Positions 1 to 9,123 of a stretch of DNA of 64,000 nt are shown piece after piece (position 1 is the first letter of the stretch; each line of letters begins with the position of its first letter). The position numbers were made by a program, and so were the translations under genes. Under the pieces are notes generated by a model. The model saw only the letters and a program-made list of their open reading frames with translations. It searched no databases and was not told the DNA's origin. Source of the stretch: Acidobacteriota bacterium (GTDB lineage: Bacteria; Acidobacteriota; Thermoanaerobaculia; Gp7-AA8; JAHWKK01); NCBI GenBank assembly GCA_019347945.1, contig JAHWKK010000001.1, positions 255,299 to 319,298 on the forward strand, read 5' to 3'.

Positions 1-179
1 GGAATGAGAAGCCGCGGCAGCGCCGCCCTCGGAGCCGGCACCCCGTAATCCGCGTTGGGCGGCTGCCCTGTTCGTTTCTGAAGTCATCGGCGGTGATTGC
101 GGCTCGTCGGGGAAGACCTCACGAGCTGCCGCGCCTCTCGGCGGCGAGTTTTGGGTTGTTTCCAAGGTTTGCCGAATCC

Positions 180-218
180 AAAAAAAGACCCGCTGAGGGC
201 TTATTCCCCAGCGGGTCT
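180..218 (-). terminator. Intrinsic terminator of the Oar-like receptor gene
   Basis: A perfect 10-bp stem (186-195 pairs with 209-218, arms AGACCCGCTG and CAGCGGGTCT) is followed, on the minus strand, by a run of seven T (180-186). It lies 25 bases past the stop of the receptor gene read on that strand. The stretch from 1 to about 180 holds no gene that I can support. Confidence 0.85.
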
Positions 219-243
219 CTTGCTGCACGCTTCCGCGTTAAGC

Positions 244-3216
244 TCAGAAGTTGATACGGGCTCCGAAGCGGATCACCCGCGGGCTCTGCAGCTCATTGAC
301 GCGATTGCCGGCTGCTCGAGGACCGGTATCGGTCGCGATCAGTCCCTGCCGCTGCATCACCGGACGCTCGTTGGTGACGTTGAAAGCATCCGCCGAGATT
401 GTCAGACCCACCGTGTCCGCGATCCGGAACTCCTTCGCGAGCCGGAGATCCAGATTGACGATGTCATCCAGGCGCCGCGCATCCGGCTCCGGCGACACCA
501 TGATCGTCTTGGTTCCCTCGGTACGCGTAGCGACTACATCGTGCCGGTACGGGACCGCATATCCTTCACGCATGGTGAGTGAGGCTCCGAAGTTGATCCC
601 GAAGGGGAACTGATAGAGCCCCGAGATGCTCGAGGACCAGCCGGCATTCATCCAGACTTCGCCCTTGTCGCCGCTGCCCGCCGAGCGCTGCACGACCTGC
701 GCATCGTCACAGGTGGTGCATCCGGTGGAATTCGAGAGTTGACGGGTCGGATCCCCGGCGGGGAAGCCCCCGGGACCGACATTCTGCCTGTGGTCGTTCC
801 AGGCGACGTTGCCGCGCAGCATCCAGCGGTTCGACAGACGCTTCGTGGCGACGAGCTCGACTCCGTCGAAGGTCTGGTCGTAGTCGGGGCGATTCGTCAG
901 CACTCCCCACAGCGGCCGGTCATTGCCTTCCCTGAGACCGAAGACCGGGACACTGTAGCTGGTGCCGTCCGGGAGCTGTCCAGTGGCCGTATCGACCTGC
1001 TCGTAATCCGCGGTCGAGTAGAAATCCCCCGCACCACGAGTCTTCTCGAACTGGGTCCAGACGAAGTCGTCCATGCGGCGATGGGTGTAGTTGAGGCCGA
1101 GAGTGAATTCCGGCATCAGCTCGTGCTCCACGCCGATGATGTACTCGGTGGTCTGCGGAGGATCCATATCGAAGTCGATGCGGGTAGTGGTTCCCGTTGC
1201 CCCGGTGGGATCCTCGGGATTGATGTAGTACGGCGCCAGCCACTGATTGGGGAACCCGAGGGTCGTCAGGTCCAGGGTTTCACCCGGGTCGAGACGCTTG
1301 TTCTGATCCCTGTCCTCGAACATCATCAGATACCCGGAGATCCAGGGGAATGGGTTCGCCGCCGTGATGGTGGCGGCGCTGAGCTGATCGACGTACTGAT
1401 TGTACGCCGCCCGGATCAGCGTCCGCCGCGTCGTCCCCAGCGCGTAGGTAGCACCGATTCTCGGCGAGATACTCGTCCACTCGAGACTCCGCTGGTCGCC
1501 CGGATAGGTCGCCTGCGGCAGAAGCTCGGGGAGAACCGGGTTCCCCGCCACGGTCGTGGCCAGGTTCTTTGATTCCTGAATATCGTAGCGTGCGCCCACC
1601 TGCAGGGTCAGGTTACCCACAAGAATGGTGTCGCCGACGTAGAAATCGGTGTAGTTGCTCTCGTAGTTCTGGTCGACGTTACGGCCCACAATCGCAAGGC
1701 CGCAATTTGCCGGATCGGCTCCAAGCGGAGCACAGAGGCTTCCGACAGTTCCGAAGAGAAGGACGTTGCCCCCACCCGGCCACAGTCCGATCGTATTCAC
1801 CGGCGTATCACGATAACCGAAGCCGAACTTCAGCTCGTGGTTCAATGCGGCAGTGTCGAAAAACGTCGAGCCGTCGAGGCGGTACTGATCCTGCGGGCGG
1901 GTCGTCTCGTAATGCAGGAAGCTGCCGCGCCAGATGCGATCGTGATCCCGCCATACCGGGGTATCGAGCCCTCCCTCCGGCGTGAGCTGGAATCCGCCAC
2001 CGACGTCCGAGATCATCCCGGTAAGGTAGAAGTTCGGTGAGAAGATGTGCGTGTCCTCGAGTTTCCAGATCGGAGTCGGACCCGACTGATTCCAGCCGGT
2101 TTCCTGCGGACGGAGGGGACCGACGCTACGGCCCGTCTTGATCTTGTCGCCGTAGTGGTAGAAACCGGTCGCGCTGTTGTTGCTCAGAATCTGCGCGTTG
2201 AGCTTCCCGGCATAATTCTCCAGGAGCGTGAAGTCCGACGCCTGCCGGGCACCGGCAGCGACGAGCAGGTCGATCTCGTTGCGGCCGTACGAGCCCCAGA
2301 ACCAGAGTCGGTCACGCACGACCGGTCCTCCGAACTCAGCGCCGTAGTCCTGGATGTTGTCGATCTGGTTGACGAACTGGAGGTAGCCACGAGCTTCCTC
2401 CGGAACCGTTGCATCCGCCTGGAACTCGGAATCGGTCCAGAGGAAACGCCCGGAACCGTCGAACTGGTTCGAGCCGCGCTTGGTGACCATATTGAGCTGC
2501 ACCCCTGGCGTCTGGATCGCCGGATCGCTGCCGCCGGTGGTCGCCTGCATCTCTTCGAAAGCGTCGAAGTCATAGTAGGTTGGCGAGGCACCCGTCGCGG
2601 CCATGTCCGTGATCGCGACGCCGTCGACATTCCATGTCGCCTGGCTGCGCGAGGAACCCTTGCCGATGAAGTTCGACTGCTGGCCACTCTCGTTGCCTCC
2701 GACGTTGATCCGATCGACCTGCACGCCCGGAACCTGCTGGAGAATGACCCACGGATCACGTGCGGTCGGAATCTCCTCGAGGTCCACACGCGTCATGGTG
2801 GCTCCCGTGCCCGTTTTGCGGACATCGAGCAGAGGCGTCTCGGCCGTGACCGTGATCGTCTGCTCGAGCGCCGGCGTGAGCCTCAGGTCGATGTTCGTGT
2901 TCCGTCCGAGGTTGACATCGACTCCCGTCCGAACCACGCTCCCGAATCCTGCCAGCTCCGCCGTCAGGGTGTAGCGTCCCGGCGAGAGACTGAGGAATCG
3001 AAATCTCCCTTCGGAATCGGTGATGAACACCTGCGTGGCGCCAATATCGCTCAGCGTCACGGTCACTCCGGGAAGCGCTCCGCCATCGGCGTCGAGGACT
3101 CGCCCGAAAAGATTCCCCGTCTGTGCCTGGGCCAACGCGCTCGTCGCAACCACGAACACGAGCATCGCCAATCCCAGGATGCGCGCCATACGCCATTGCT
3201 GCCTACTGCTATTCAT
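244..3216 (-). CDS. TonB-dependent receptor, Oar-like, with carboxypeptidase-regulatory-like domain
   Basis: A 990-residue outer-membrane receptor. A signal peptide (about residues 1-28, ending ALAQAQ) is followed by a carboxypeptidase-regulatory-like beta-sandwich (about 32-118), a plug domain (about 125-270, with VDGVAITDM and VTKRGSNQFDG) and a C-terminal beta-barrel ending in phenylalanine (ARINF), as barrels inserted by the BAM machinery do. The start at 3216 was chosen because AGGAG lies 6 bases upstream and the signal peptide follows directly; a TTG 18 bases earlier is possible. This family takes up large substrates with energy from TonB/ExbBD. The substrate cannot be read from the sequence and no SusD partner is present. 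A terminator follows. Confidence 0.9.
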   Translation of the reverse strand: MNSSRQQWRMARILGLAMLVFVVATSALAQAQTGNLFGRVLDADGGALPGVTVTLSDIGATQVFITDSEGRFRFLSLSPGRYTLTAELAGFGSVVRTGVDVNLGRNTNIDLRLTPALEQTITVTAETPLLDVRKTGTGATMTRVDLEEIPTARDPWVILQQVPGVQVDRINVGGNESGQQSNFIGKGSSRSQATWNVDGVAITDMAATGASPTYYDFDAFEEMQATTGGSDPAIQTPGVQLNMVTKRGSNQFDGSGRFLWTDSEFQADATVPEEARGYLQFVNQIDNIQDYGAEFGGPVVRDRLWFWGSYGRNEIDLLVAAGARQASDFTLLENYAGKLNAQILSNNSATGFYHYGDKIKTGRSVGPLRPQETGWNQSGPTPIWKLEDTHIFSPNFYLTGMISDVGGGFQLTPEGGLDTPVWRDHDRIWRGSFLHYETTRPQDQYRLDGSTFFDTAALNHELKFGFGYRDTPVNTIGLWPGGGNVLLFGTVGSLCAPLGADPANCGLAIVGRNVDQNYESNYTDFYVGDTILVGNLTLQVGARYDIQESKNLATTVAGNPVLPELLPQATYPGDQRSLEWTSISPRIGATYALGTTRRTLIRAAYNQYVDQLSAATITAANPFPWISGYLMMFEDRDQNKRLDPGETLDLTTLGFPNQWLAPYYINPEDPTGATGTTTRIDFDMDPPQTTEYIIGVEHELMPEFTLGLNYTHRRMDDFVWTQFEKTRGAGDFYSTADYEQVDTATGQLPDGTSYSVPVFGLREGNDRPLWGVLTNRPDYDQTFDGVELVATKRLSNRWMLRGNVAWNDHRQNVGPGGFPAGDPTRQLSNSTGCTTCDDAQVVQRSAGSGDKGEVWMNAGWSSSISGLYQFPFGINFGASLTMREGYAVPYRHDVVATRTEGTKTIMVSPEPDARRLDDIVNLDLRLAKEFRIADTVGLTISADAFNVTNERPVMQRQGLIATDTGPRAAGNRVNELQSPRVIRFGARINF

Positions 3217-3227
3217 AACAGCTCCTC

Positions 3228-3257
3228 TCTTCAATGGTTAAATCTTCAACGGTTAAA
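3228..3257 (-). repeat. Two tandem 15-bp repeats just upstream of the receptor start
   Basis: On the minus strand the units TTTAACCGTTGAAGA and TTTAACCATTGAAGA lie side by side with one mismatch, immediately before the Shine-Dalgarno of the receptor at 3216. They sit in the 5' untranslated region. A regulator binding site or RNA element is possible, but nothing shows which. Confidence 0.6.
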
Positions 3258-3670
3258 GTTTCCAATATTTACCTCTTCCTGAAAAAACGGGAACTCAAGA
3301 TGGAACTCAATAGTTCAGATGCCGTACCTGTTTCAATCGTGTTACTAACTTCATCATGAGCAGGCACTTATTTGAAAAATAAGCCCGACCGCACATCGTC
3401 CGGGCTCCAAACAAATGAAGTCTCGGTTCAAAAACTTGATCCCCATGACGCGGGCGATCTTACATTTCCGCGGCTGCTGTCGCACCCTTATTCCAGATTC
3501 CACGGCTGGAGTCAAGTTACTGTCAACACTGTATCACGCGACTGTGTCGGCGCATCCGATCCGCTCCGGTGTCCGGCGAGGAGAGGGATCTCGGTTCCGC
3601 TTCGCAGGTTCTCAAAAATGAGACCGTTGGTGCGATGTCTGCTCGGAATGCACGAGGTCGCTTGGACTTG
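3258..3670. other. Gene-free stretch with promoter of the receptor and a hairpin
   Basis: No credible gene here. The half nearest the receptor is AT-richer than its surroundings and should hold the receptor promoter. A palindrome CTTATTT-GAA-AAATAAG lies at 3367-3383. It overlaps a GC-rich hairpin (AGCCCG at 3382-3387 with CGGGCT at 3401-3406) that, on the minus strand, is followed by TTATTTTTC. It could act as a distant terminator for the gene at 3781-6216, or as an operator. Confidence 0.45.
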
Positions 3671-3762
3671 CGGGGTCGGGTCTGAACTTGGAACTTAACG
3701 CGCTGCGGTTCCGCGAGCTCCGCCGATATATGAGTTAAGTTCCAAGTTCAGACCCGACCCCG
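3671..3762. repeat. Long perfect inverted repeat, REP/BIME-like, copy 1
   Basis: Two 29-bp arms (3671-3699 and 3734-3762) are perfect reverse complements around a 34-base loop. The outer part of each arm carries GGGGTCGGGTCTGAACTTGG. The loop contains a smaller GCGG-TT-CCGC hairpin. The element lies 19 bases past the stop of the PKD protein gene. A related copy is at 48511-48599. Such elements are typical of REP sequences mobilised by Y1 (RAYT) transposases, but no such transposase is in this window. Confidence 0.85.
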
Positions 3763-3780
3763 TATGTCCGACACCGTCTC

Positions 3781-6216
3781 TCAGCGACGCCCGACCGCCC
3801 GACGCCGTGACGCCTCCTCCGCCGAGACCCTCACAGTCACCTGATCGCTGCTTCCGAGCGCGTCGGTGACCGTGAGCGTGACGAAGTATCTGCCGGGACT
3901 CGCGTAGGTGTGTGTCGGGTTCATCGCATTCGACTGAGTGCCGTCTCCGAAGTCCCACAGAAAGCGCAGCTCGTCGCCCTCCGGATCGCGCGAGCTCTCA
4001 CCCAGGCACACGAGGGATTGCCGGTTCTCGCCGGTGATCGTGACCTGCACCACCGCTTCCGGCGGCCGATTCTCGTAGTACGCGATCAGCGATTGCAGTG
4101 TCCCGTCGATGACGACGCTCCTCGACCGGTTTCCGCCATCGGACCAGCGGACGAAGCTGCGATGATTCTGGACCGCCGGCGCCGAGATCACCCGGGACCC
4201 TCCGACCGGAGGTTCGACGAAGAACGGCGTCGTGAGGCTCTCGCTGCCGTAAACGAGCTGAAGACCGCTCGGGTTCGTATCGAGGACCAGCGATCCTGTG
4301 CGCGGATGAATCGCCACCCGGTCGAACCCGGAAGCTCCTCCCTCGTCGGTCGCGGTCAGCGTCAGCTCGATCCAGGTATCGTCTCCGTGGTCGTCCAGTT
4401 CCATCGATGTGCTCCCGCCCTTTCCGCTGAAGTGGTCGGGATGAACGTGCGATGCGTGATGGAGCACGGCGTTCCATTCGAGCCGCTCTTCTCCGAGCTC
4501 TCCTTCTTCCGGATCGTTCGCGCGGCCTCGCAGCTCGATCTCGTCTCCGATCGAGAACGTGGTTCCGCGTTCGGGCGAGATGATTTCGGCCGTCGGCGAC
4601 GAGGCGCCCGCTCCGATCTCGATCTCGCTGCTTGCGGTCCCGCCGGACGGGTCCGAGACCGTCAACCGCACCCGATAGAAACGTGGCTCCACATAGGTGT
4701 GGACGGGATGGGGTTCGTGCGACGTCGTGCCGTCTCCGAGGTCCCAGAAAAATTCGAGCGGCTCTCCGTCGGGGTCGTCTGTTCCGTGCGAGGAAAAATG
4801 AACCTCCAGCGGCGGAGCACCGCTTCGCGGCGTCGCGTCGAGCACGATTTGGGGTGGACGGTTCGATCCGTTATACACGAGTCTCTGAATCGCGCCGGGA
4901 TAGATCGTCACGACGTAGAAGTTTTTGTCCGGCCCGGAGAGGATCTGGACCACCGCACCGAGATTGAAGGCGAATGGCCTCGCGCTCCAGGTGCCGTCGT
5001 CGTTCGCGACGAGCAGACGAATCCATTGGTCGTTGAAATCGGCGAAGAAGAGGGCATCGCGAAACTCCTTCGGCCAGGAGTCACCGGTGTAGAAATCTCC
5101 GAGAATGAGCGCGCCACCGCTCGGCGAACGCCGGTAATGATGAATCGGAGGCGTCGCGACATCCGATTCGTACAGTTCGGCGCAGGCCTCTGCCGTCTCG
5201 GTGTGATTCTGAAACGCCGGCTGCGGAAGCGGCCCTTCGAAGCACGGCCAGCCGAAGTTCTTGCCTCGGCCGGCGTCGATCTCCTCCCAGGAGTTCCACC
5301 CGACGTCGCCCGCGAAGAGCTCTCCGGTCTTCGGATGGAACGCAAGCCGGAACGGATTGCGAACACCGTAATTCCAGACCTTCGAGATGTTGTGAGTCGG
5401 ATTGCCGTCGAAGAACGGATTGTCCGGGAGGCCGTCGCCGGTCATCGGATCGACCCTCAAGATCTTTCCGGAGAGGCTGTCGAGATTCTGGGCACGGAGA
5501 GCTCGTTTGTCGAACGTGAGGGCGTTGGAGCCGTCACCGTGAGAGAACCAGAGAGCGCCGTCGGGACCGAAGGAGATCGAGTTAATTCCGTGCGAGTGAC
5601 TCTCCGATGGTGCGCAGTCGTCGATCGGACGACCGTTTCGCTCGCAGAGCGGCTGCAGGTCGTCCGGCCCGGCATCCCCGATCACCTCGAGTGTGCCGGC
5701 AGCGCCGAAGATCACCTCGAGGCTTCCCTCGACCATGGTCTCGTAATCGGTCGACGCGTTCGCGGTGACGCGGACGAGACGGCTGACGCGGCGCCCCTTG
5801 CCGTCGGGTCCGTCGGCCTCCCCCTCAGCGCCCGGCAGGTCGGGCGGGTCCCAGGAGAAAGAGAGATAGACGAACGGCTCGACGGGAAACTCCGGGTGTA
5901 CCGCAACTCCCGCAAGTCCTCTGTCGCCGAACTGATTGACCTCGCTCGATAGATCGACAAACGGCCGGGCGCGCAACTGGCCGTCGCGGATGACACGAAC
6001 CTTTCCACCTTTCTCGGCGATGTAGAGAAGATCGCCGCCGCCTTGAGCGAACGCAATGGAGGTGGGGAGGTCGAGACTGGACGTGATCACATCCTCGAGG
6101 GCGAACCCGTCGGAAAGGATGGCTTCGCCCGACGCGATCGGCGCACTGCCAGCCAGAGCAGAAAGAAGAATCGTCAGCCCCGCTACGGGCCATCGTCCGA
6201 GCTGCGCCGGATGCAT
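3781..6216 (-). CDS. Secreted glucose/sorbosone dehydrogenase-like protein with PKD domains
   Basis: An 811-residue exported protein. A signal peptide (about 1-30) precedes a six-bladed GSDH propeller (about 40-450). Family marks are LPTSIAF, GDRGLAGVAVHPEF, HGINSISFGPDGALWFSHGD, NYGVRNPFRLAFHPKTGEL and KNFGWPCFEG. Two PKD beta-sandwich domains follow, one straight after the propeller (FFWDLGDGTTSHEPHPVHTY) and one near the C-terminus (FLWDFGDGTQSNAMNPTHTY), with a spacer region between them. Members of this family are soluble PQQ-dependent aldose dehydrogenases, but many relatives have no known substrate. PKD domains usually mediate contacts at the cell surface. It probably acts outside the cytoplasm on a sugar or polysaccharide. 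Confidence 0.85.
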   Translation of the reverse strand: MHPAQLGRWPVAGLTILLSALAGSAPIASGEAILSDGFALEDVITSSLDLPTSIAFAQGGGDLLYIAEKGGKVRVIRDGQLRARPFVDLSSEVNQFGDRGLAGVAVHPEFPVEPFVYLSFSWDPPDLPGAEGEADGPDGKGRRVSRLVRVTANASTDYETMVEGSLEVIFGAAGTLEVIGDAGPDDLQPLCERNGRPIDDCAPSESHSHGINSISFGPDGALWFSHGDGSNALTFDKRALRAQNLDSLSGKILRVDPMTGDGLPDNPFFDGNPTHNISKVWNYGVRNPFRLAFHPKTGELFAGDVGWNSWEEIDAGRGKNFGWPCFEGPLPQPAFQNHTETAEACAELYESDVATPPIHHYRRSPSGGALILGDFYTGDSWPKEFRDALFFADFNDQWIRLLVANDDGTWSARPFAFNLGAVVQILSGPDKNFYVVTIYPGAIQRLVYNGSNRPPQIVLDATPRSGAPPLEVHFSSHGTDDPDGEPLEFFWDLGDGTTSHEPHPVHTYVEPRFYRVRLTVSDPSGGTASSEIEIGAGASSPTAEIISPERGTTFSIGDEIELRGRANDPEEGELGEERLEWNAVLHHASHVHPDHFSGKGGSTSMELDDHGDDTWIELTLTATDEGGASGFDRVAIHPRTGSLVLDTNPSGLQLVYGSESLTTPFFVEPPVGGSRVISAPAVQNHRSFVRWSDGGNRSRSVVIDGTLQSLIAYYENRPPEAVVQVTITGENRQSLVCLGESSRDPEGDELRFLWDFGDGTQSNAMNPTHTYASPGRYFVTLTVTDALGSSDQVTVRVSAEEASRRRAVGRR

Positions 6217-6295
6217 GCTCGGGAGCCGTTCATGAACCGTTCCCGGATACGACCTTTCGAAGACGGACCTTCACTGTGCTGAAGCCGATGGTCCG

Positions 6296-6760
6296 CTAAT
6301 CCGGGGACTCGCCCGACGAACTCTTCAGGGCCTCGAGCCGCCGAAGGTCGGGTAGATCCTTCTCCGGACGCCCGGCGGCCTTCTTCATTCGAATGAGCTC
6401 TTCCACGCCAGCGAAAGAGGTGGGAACGCCGAGAAACTCACCCTGCGACCGTCCCTCCCATACTTCGATCCAGTCTGCGCCCGGAACCCGACTGTGAACC
6501 TCGACGCGGAGGAGACCTCCGAACGAGAGAATGTCGCCCGCGATGAAGTCTTCAGCCTGATATTCCGGCTCGAAGTGTCCCCACCGGGCAACGGCTCGCC
6601 GGACTTTCGCGGCGTTTTCCAGAGAGGGTTCGATCAGGACGTCAAGGTCTCTGGTCGTCCGGTACGGGATGTGGGACAGCACCGCGATTCCCCCGATGAC
6701 GACATAGACCGCGCCTTCGCTGTTGAGTGATTCCAGGAAATCGGCAAAGTCCTTCGTCAT
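6296..6760 (-). CDS. Nucleotidyltransferase of the DUF6036/AbiEii-like superfamily
   Basis: A 154-residue protein with a Pol-beta-type nucleotidyltransferase core: VVIGGIAVLSH, then RTTRDLDVLIEPS, where the D-x-D pair would bind metal and nucleotide. The C-terminus has EELIRMKKAAGRPEKDLPD, usual in this family. The start at 6760 is set by AGGAG 8 bases upstream; an in-frame start at 6853 would add unrelated sequence. A short protein read in another frame overlaps its 5' end. Proteins of this type often occur in two-gene modules resembling toxin-antitoxin pairs. The substrate is unknown. Confidence 0.8.
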   Translation of the reverse strand: MTKDFADFLESLNSEGAVYVVIGGIAVLSHIPYRTTRDLDVLIEPSLENAAKVRRAVARWGHFEPEYQAEDFIAGDILSFGGLLRVEVHSRVPGADWIEVWEGRSQGEFLGVPTSFAGVEELIRMKKAAGRPEKDLPDLRRLEALKSSSGESPD

Positions 6761-6872
6761 CAGTGAGTCTCCTGGTGGACCAAAGCTCATAGACGCCGTC
6801 GAGCAGTGCAATGGCAGCTGCCATCCGTTCGGCCGGGGAGGCGTTTCGAGCATCCTCGACCTCCTGTTTCAT
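6642..6872 (-). CDS. Putative small partner of the nucleotidyltransferase
   Basis: A possible short protein starting MKQEVEDARNASPAERMAAA. It resembles the small helical proteins with a SPAER motif that often precede nucleotidyltransferases of this group. Only the first 40 or so residues look like a real protein. The rest overlaps the nucleotidyltransferase gene by 119 bases in another frame and looks like shadow sequence, so the C-terminal end may be frameshifted. A longer start at 6938, preceded by AAGAG, is possible. Confidence 0.4.
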   Translation of the reverse strand: MKQEVEDARNASPAERMAAAIALLDGVYELWSTRRLTDDEGLCRFPGITQQRRRGLCRHRGNRGAVPHPVPDDQRP

Positions 6873-7029
6873 GATCGATTCTTCAGACGAGTCGAGAGAT
6901 ATCCTGGTCGCCTGTCCTCTGAGTGTGATCCGCACCATCGCGCTCTTGAAAGATTATCTCATGCCGGAGCGATGGAGTGCCGCTTTGCAATCTTCAGAAT
7001 GGTACGGAACCGGCGAGGCGACATCCCGC

Positions 7030-8127
7030 TCAGTGACCCCCGGGATTGCTTCTCGAGCCGTCAGCCGAAGCCAGTTTCTCTCCGCGATCTTCGCTCGAGG
7101 CGTCGGGACTCGCTCCGGTGGCGTCCGATTGCGCGACGATCTTTTCCCGGCGGATCAGGTAGAGGCCGCTCGCGATGATGACTGCCGAGCCGACGAAAGT
7201 GATTGCCGTCGGAATCCTCCCCCAGATCATCAGGTCGATCCCGACGCCCCAGGCGATGGCGGTGTACTCGAACGGTGCGACGAAGGACGACTCCCCACGG
7301 CTGAACGCTTCGGTAATCGCCCACTGCCCGAGCGACCCGCTCACTGCGATCCCTCCGATCGCCGCGAGATCGGTTGCGCGAATCGGGGTCCATGCGGGAG
7401 CGGCGATCACGGCCGCGCCTGTCCCCATCAGCAGCATCAGCCAGAAGACCATGCTGACCGTGGAGTCGGTGCGCCCGAGGACTCGCACGGTGATGGCGGA
7501 GATCGCGTAGCCGGTCGCCGAGGCCAGGACTGCGAGTCCGGCGACGATATTGACGGAGGTCGCCCCCGGCCGGAGGACGATGAGGACGCCGCACAGACCG
7601 ACGACGATCGCCGTCCAGCGGCGCCAGCCGACTTTCTCTCCGAGAATCGGGACGGCGAAGGCCGTGATCAGAAGCGGCGCGACGAAAAAGATCGAATAAG
7701 CGGCCGACAGCGGGAGTGTTCTCAGCGAGAAGGCGAACGCGGCGAGCATCATGATTCCGAGCGCGCCTCTGAGAAGGTGGAGCGAGAAGCGGACTCGGAG
7801 CAGTTGCGCGAAGCCTCCGCTGAACGCCACCCAGAACAGTACGATGGGAAGCGAGGAGAGTCCGCGAATCGACGCGATCTGCACCGGTGCATAGTGGTTG
7901 CTGATCGCCTTGATGCACGCGTCCATCACCGAAAAAGACCCGACCGCGACGAGCATGTAGATCGCGGCGCGGACGTTTTGCGGCGCCTCCTCCGTGGCCG
8001 GCATGGCTTTCGGCGAGATGCCGGCGAGATCGTCGGAGACGCAGGTGCCTGGGAGTGCCGGCTCGGTCATGAGAGGCCGGAACAGCGGGGCATCCGGAAA
8101 ATGCCGAGCGGGCGATTTCGGTGTCAT
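7030..8127 (-). CDS. EamA/DMT-family transporter
   Basis: An inner-membrane protein of up to 365 residues with ten hydrophobic segments in two repeats, as in EamA (drug/metabolite) exporters. Marks are VGSFSVMDACIKAIS in the first helix and VAPFEYTAIAWGVGIDLMIWG near the last EamA repeat. An internal start at 8004 (MPATEEAP) would remove a poorly conserved N-terminal tail and is a good alternative. These carriers usually export amino acids or other small metabolites; the substrate is not readable here. It stands alone between the exonuclease and the nucleotidyltransferase genes. Confidence 0.82.
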   Translation of the reverse strand: MTPKSPARHFPDAPLFRPLMTEPALPGTCVSDDLAGISPKAMPATEEAPQNVRAAIYMLVAVGSFSVMDACIKAISNHYAPVQIASIRGLSSLPIVLFWVAFSGGFAQLLRVRFSLHLLRGALGIMMLAAFAFSLRTLPLSAAYSIFFVAPLLITAFAVPILGEKVGWRRWTAIVVGLCGVLIVLRPGATSVNIVAGLAVLASATGYAISAITVRVLGRTDSTVSMVFWLMLLMGTGAAVIAAPAWTPIRATDLAAIGGIAVSGSLGQWAITEAFSRGESSFVAPFEYTAIAWGVGIDLMIWGRIPTAITFVGSAVIIASGLYLIRREKIVAQSDATGASPDASSEDRGEKLASADGSRSNPGGH

Positions 8128-8174
8128 CTCTTACCGAGCGTTCAGGCGAAAGGACTCGATGTGCGAGAAACTGC

Positions 8175-8996
8175 CTAACCCGGGAGCTTCGCGATCCGTT
8201 CCAGCAGCGGTTCCGCGTCCATCTCCTTCGCGACCTTTGCAAAGGTTTTCTCCGGCCCCTTCCATTCGAGCTCGTCGGCCTTCTTGAAGAGCGGCGCATC
8301 CGTCCGCAGCGTCGCGAGATCCTTGAAGAGCAGCGCGTGCTCGATGTCCCGAATGGTCCCCTCGGGGAACTCTTCGATCGGGCCGTACTTCTCGATCAGC
8401 CGCGCCGCGGTTTTCGGCCCGCACCCCCGGATGCCCGGATATCCGTCCGCGGCGTCGCCGACGAGCGCGAGATAGTCGGGGATGTACTTCGGCGGCACGC
8501 CGAACTTTTCGAGGACGCCCGCCTCGTCGCGGATCTTTCCGCTCCGGCGGTCGGCCTGAACGACACGCGTTCCCCTGACGCACTGCGCGAGATCCTTGTC
8601 GGGTGTCCAGATGCTGACTTTCTCGACCCGCTCGTCCTTCTTCGCGAGATGCGCCGCCGAAGCGAGCGCATCGTCGGCCTCGAGCTCCACCATCGGCCAC
8701 GTGGCAACGCCCATCGAGATGAGCGCGGCCTCGAGCGGATGGAACTGCGCGAGGAGAGCCCGGTCGATTCCGGCGCCCGTCTTGTAGCCGGGCCACAGCT
8801 CGTTCCGGAACGATTCGATGACGTGATCGGTCGCGACGCCGAGGTGCGTCGCCCCCTGCTCGATCATCTGGATGACCGATCCGAGAACGCCCACGGCGGC
8901 GCCGTAAGGCTTCTCGCGGACCTTTTTCGGAGCCCTCTGCAGGCCGTAAAAATGGCGGAACAGCTCGTAGGTACCGTCGATCAGGTGAACGATCAC
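8175..8996 (-). CDS. Stand-alone 5'-3' exonuclease / FEN-like nuclease
   Basis: A 273-residue protein related to the 5'-nuclease domain of DNA polymerase I. The N-terminus MIVHLIDGTYELFRHFYG holds the first metal-binding Asp. ELEADDALAS and WTPDKDLAQCV supply the acidic cluster, and GDAADGYPGIRGCGPKTAARL is the helix-3-turn-helix DNA-binding loop. Free-standing forms remove RNA primers or flaps. It has its own promoter region (8997-9123), shared with the divergent metal-receptor pair. Confidence 0.85.
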   Translation of the reverse strand: MIVHLIDGTYELFRHFYGLQRAPKKVREKPYGAAVGVLGSVIQMIEQGATHLGVATDHVIESFRNELWPGYKTGAGIDRALLAQFHPLEAALISMGVATWPMVELEADDALASAAHLAKKDERVEKVSIWTPDKDLAQCVRGTRVVQADRRSGKIRDEAGVLEKFGVPPKYIPDYLALVGDAADGYPGIRGCGPKTAARLIEKYGPIEEFPEGTIRDIEHALLFKDLATLRTDAPLFKKADELEWKGPEKTFAKVAKEMDAEPLLERIAKLPG

Positions 8997-9081
8997 GCGG
9001 CGACTATAGACGATGGGGTGCTGTCAGCCTCGGTAGTTCTCGCTCGCCCCGAAACGAGCCGGTCGGAACCGTTCACCTTTT

Positions 9082-9095
9082 CGTAATGAAATACG
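9082..9095. promoter_or_regulatory. Candidate operator upstream of the metal receptor pair
   Basis: A short interrupted palindrome (CGTA, six bases, TACG) lies 28 bases before the start of the small secreted protein. Its position suits an operator for a metal-responsive repressor such as Zur. The match to any known box is weak and the assignment is a guess. Confidence 0.2.
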
Positions 9096-9123
9096 GTCGG
9101 CGAGGTCATAGATTGAAAGGGCG

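Noticed and set aside
3367-3383. CTTATTT-GAA-AAATAAG palindrome as a Fur or other regulator box
   Set aside because: It is a perfect palindrome, but it overlaps a GC hairpin and is far from the receptor start, so it fits a terminator stem at least as well. I could not support an operator.
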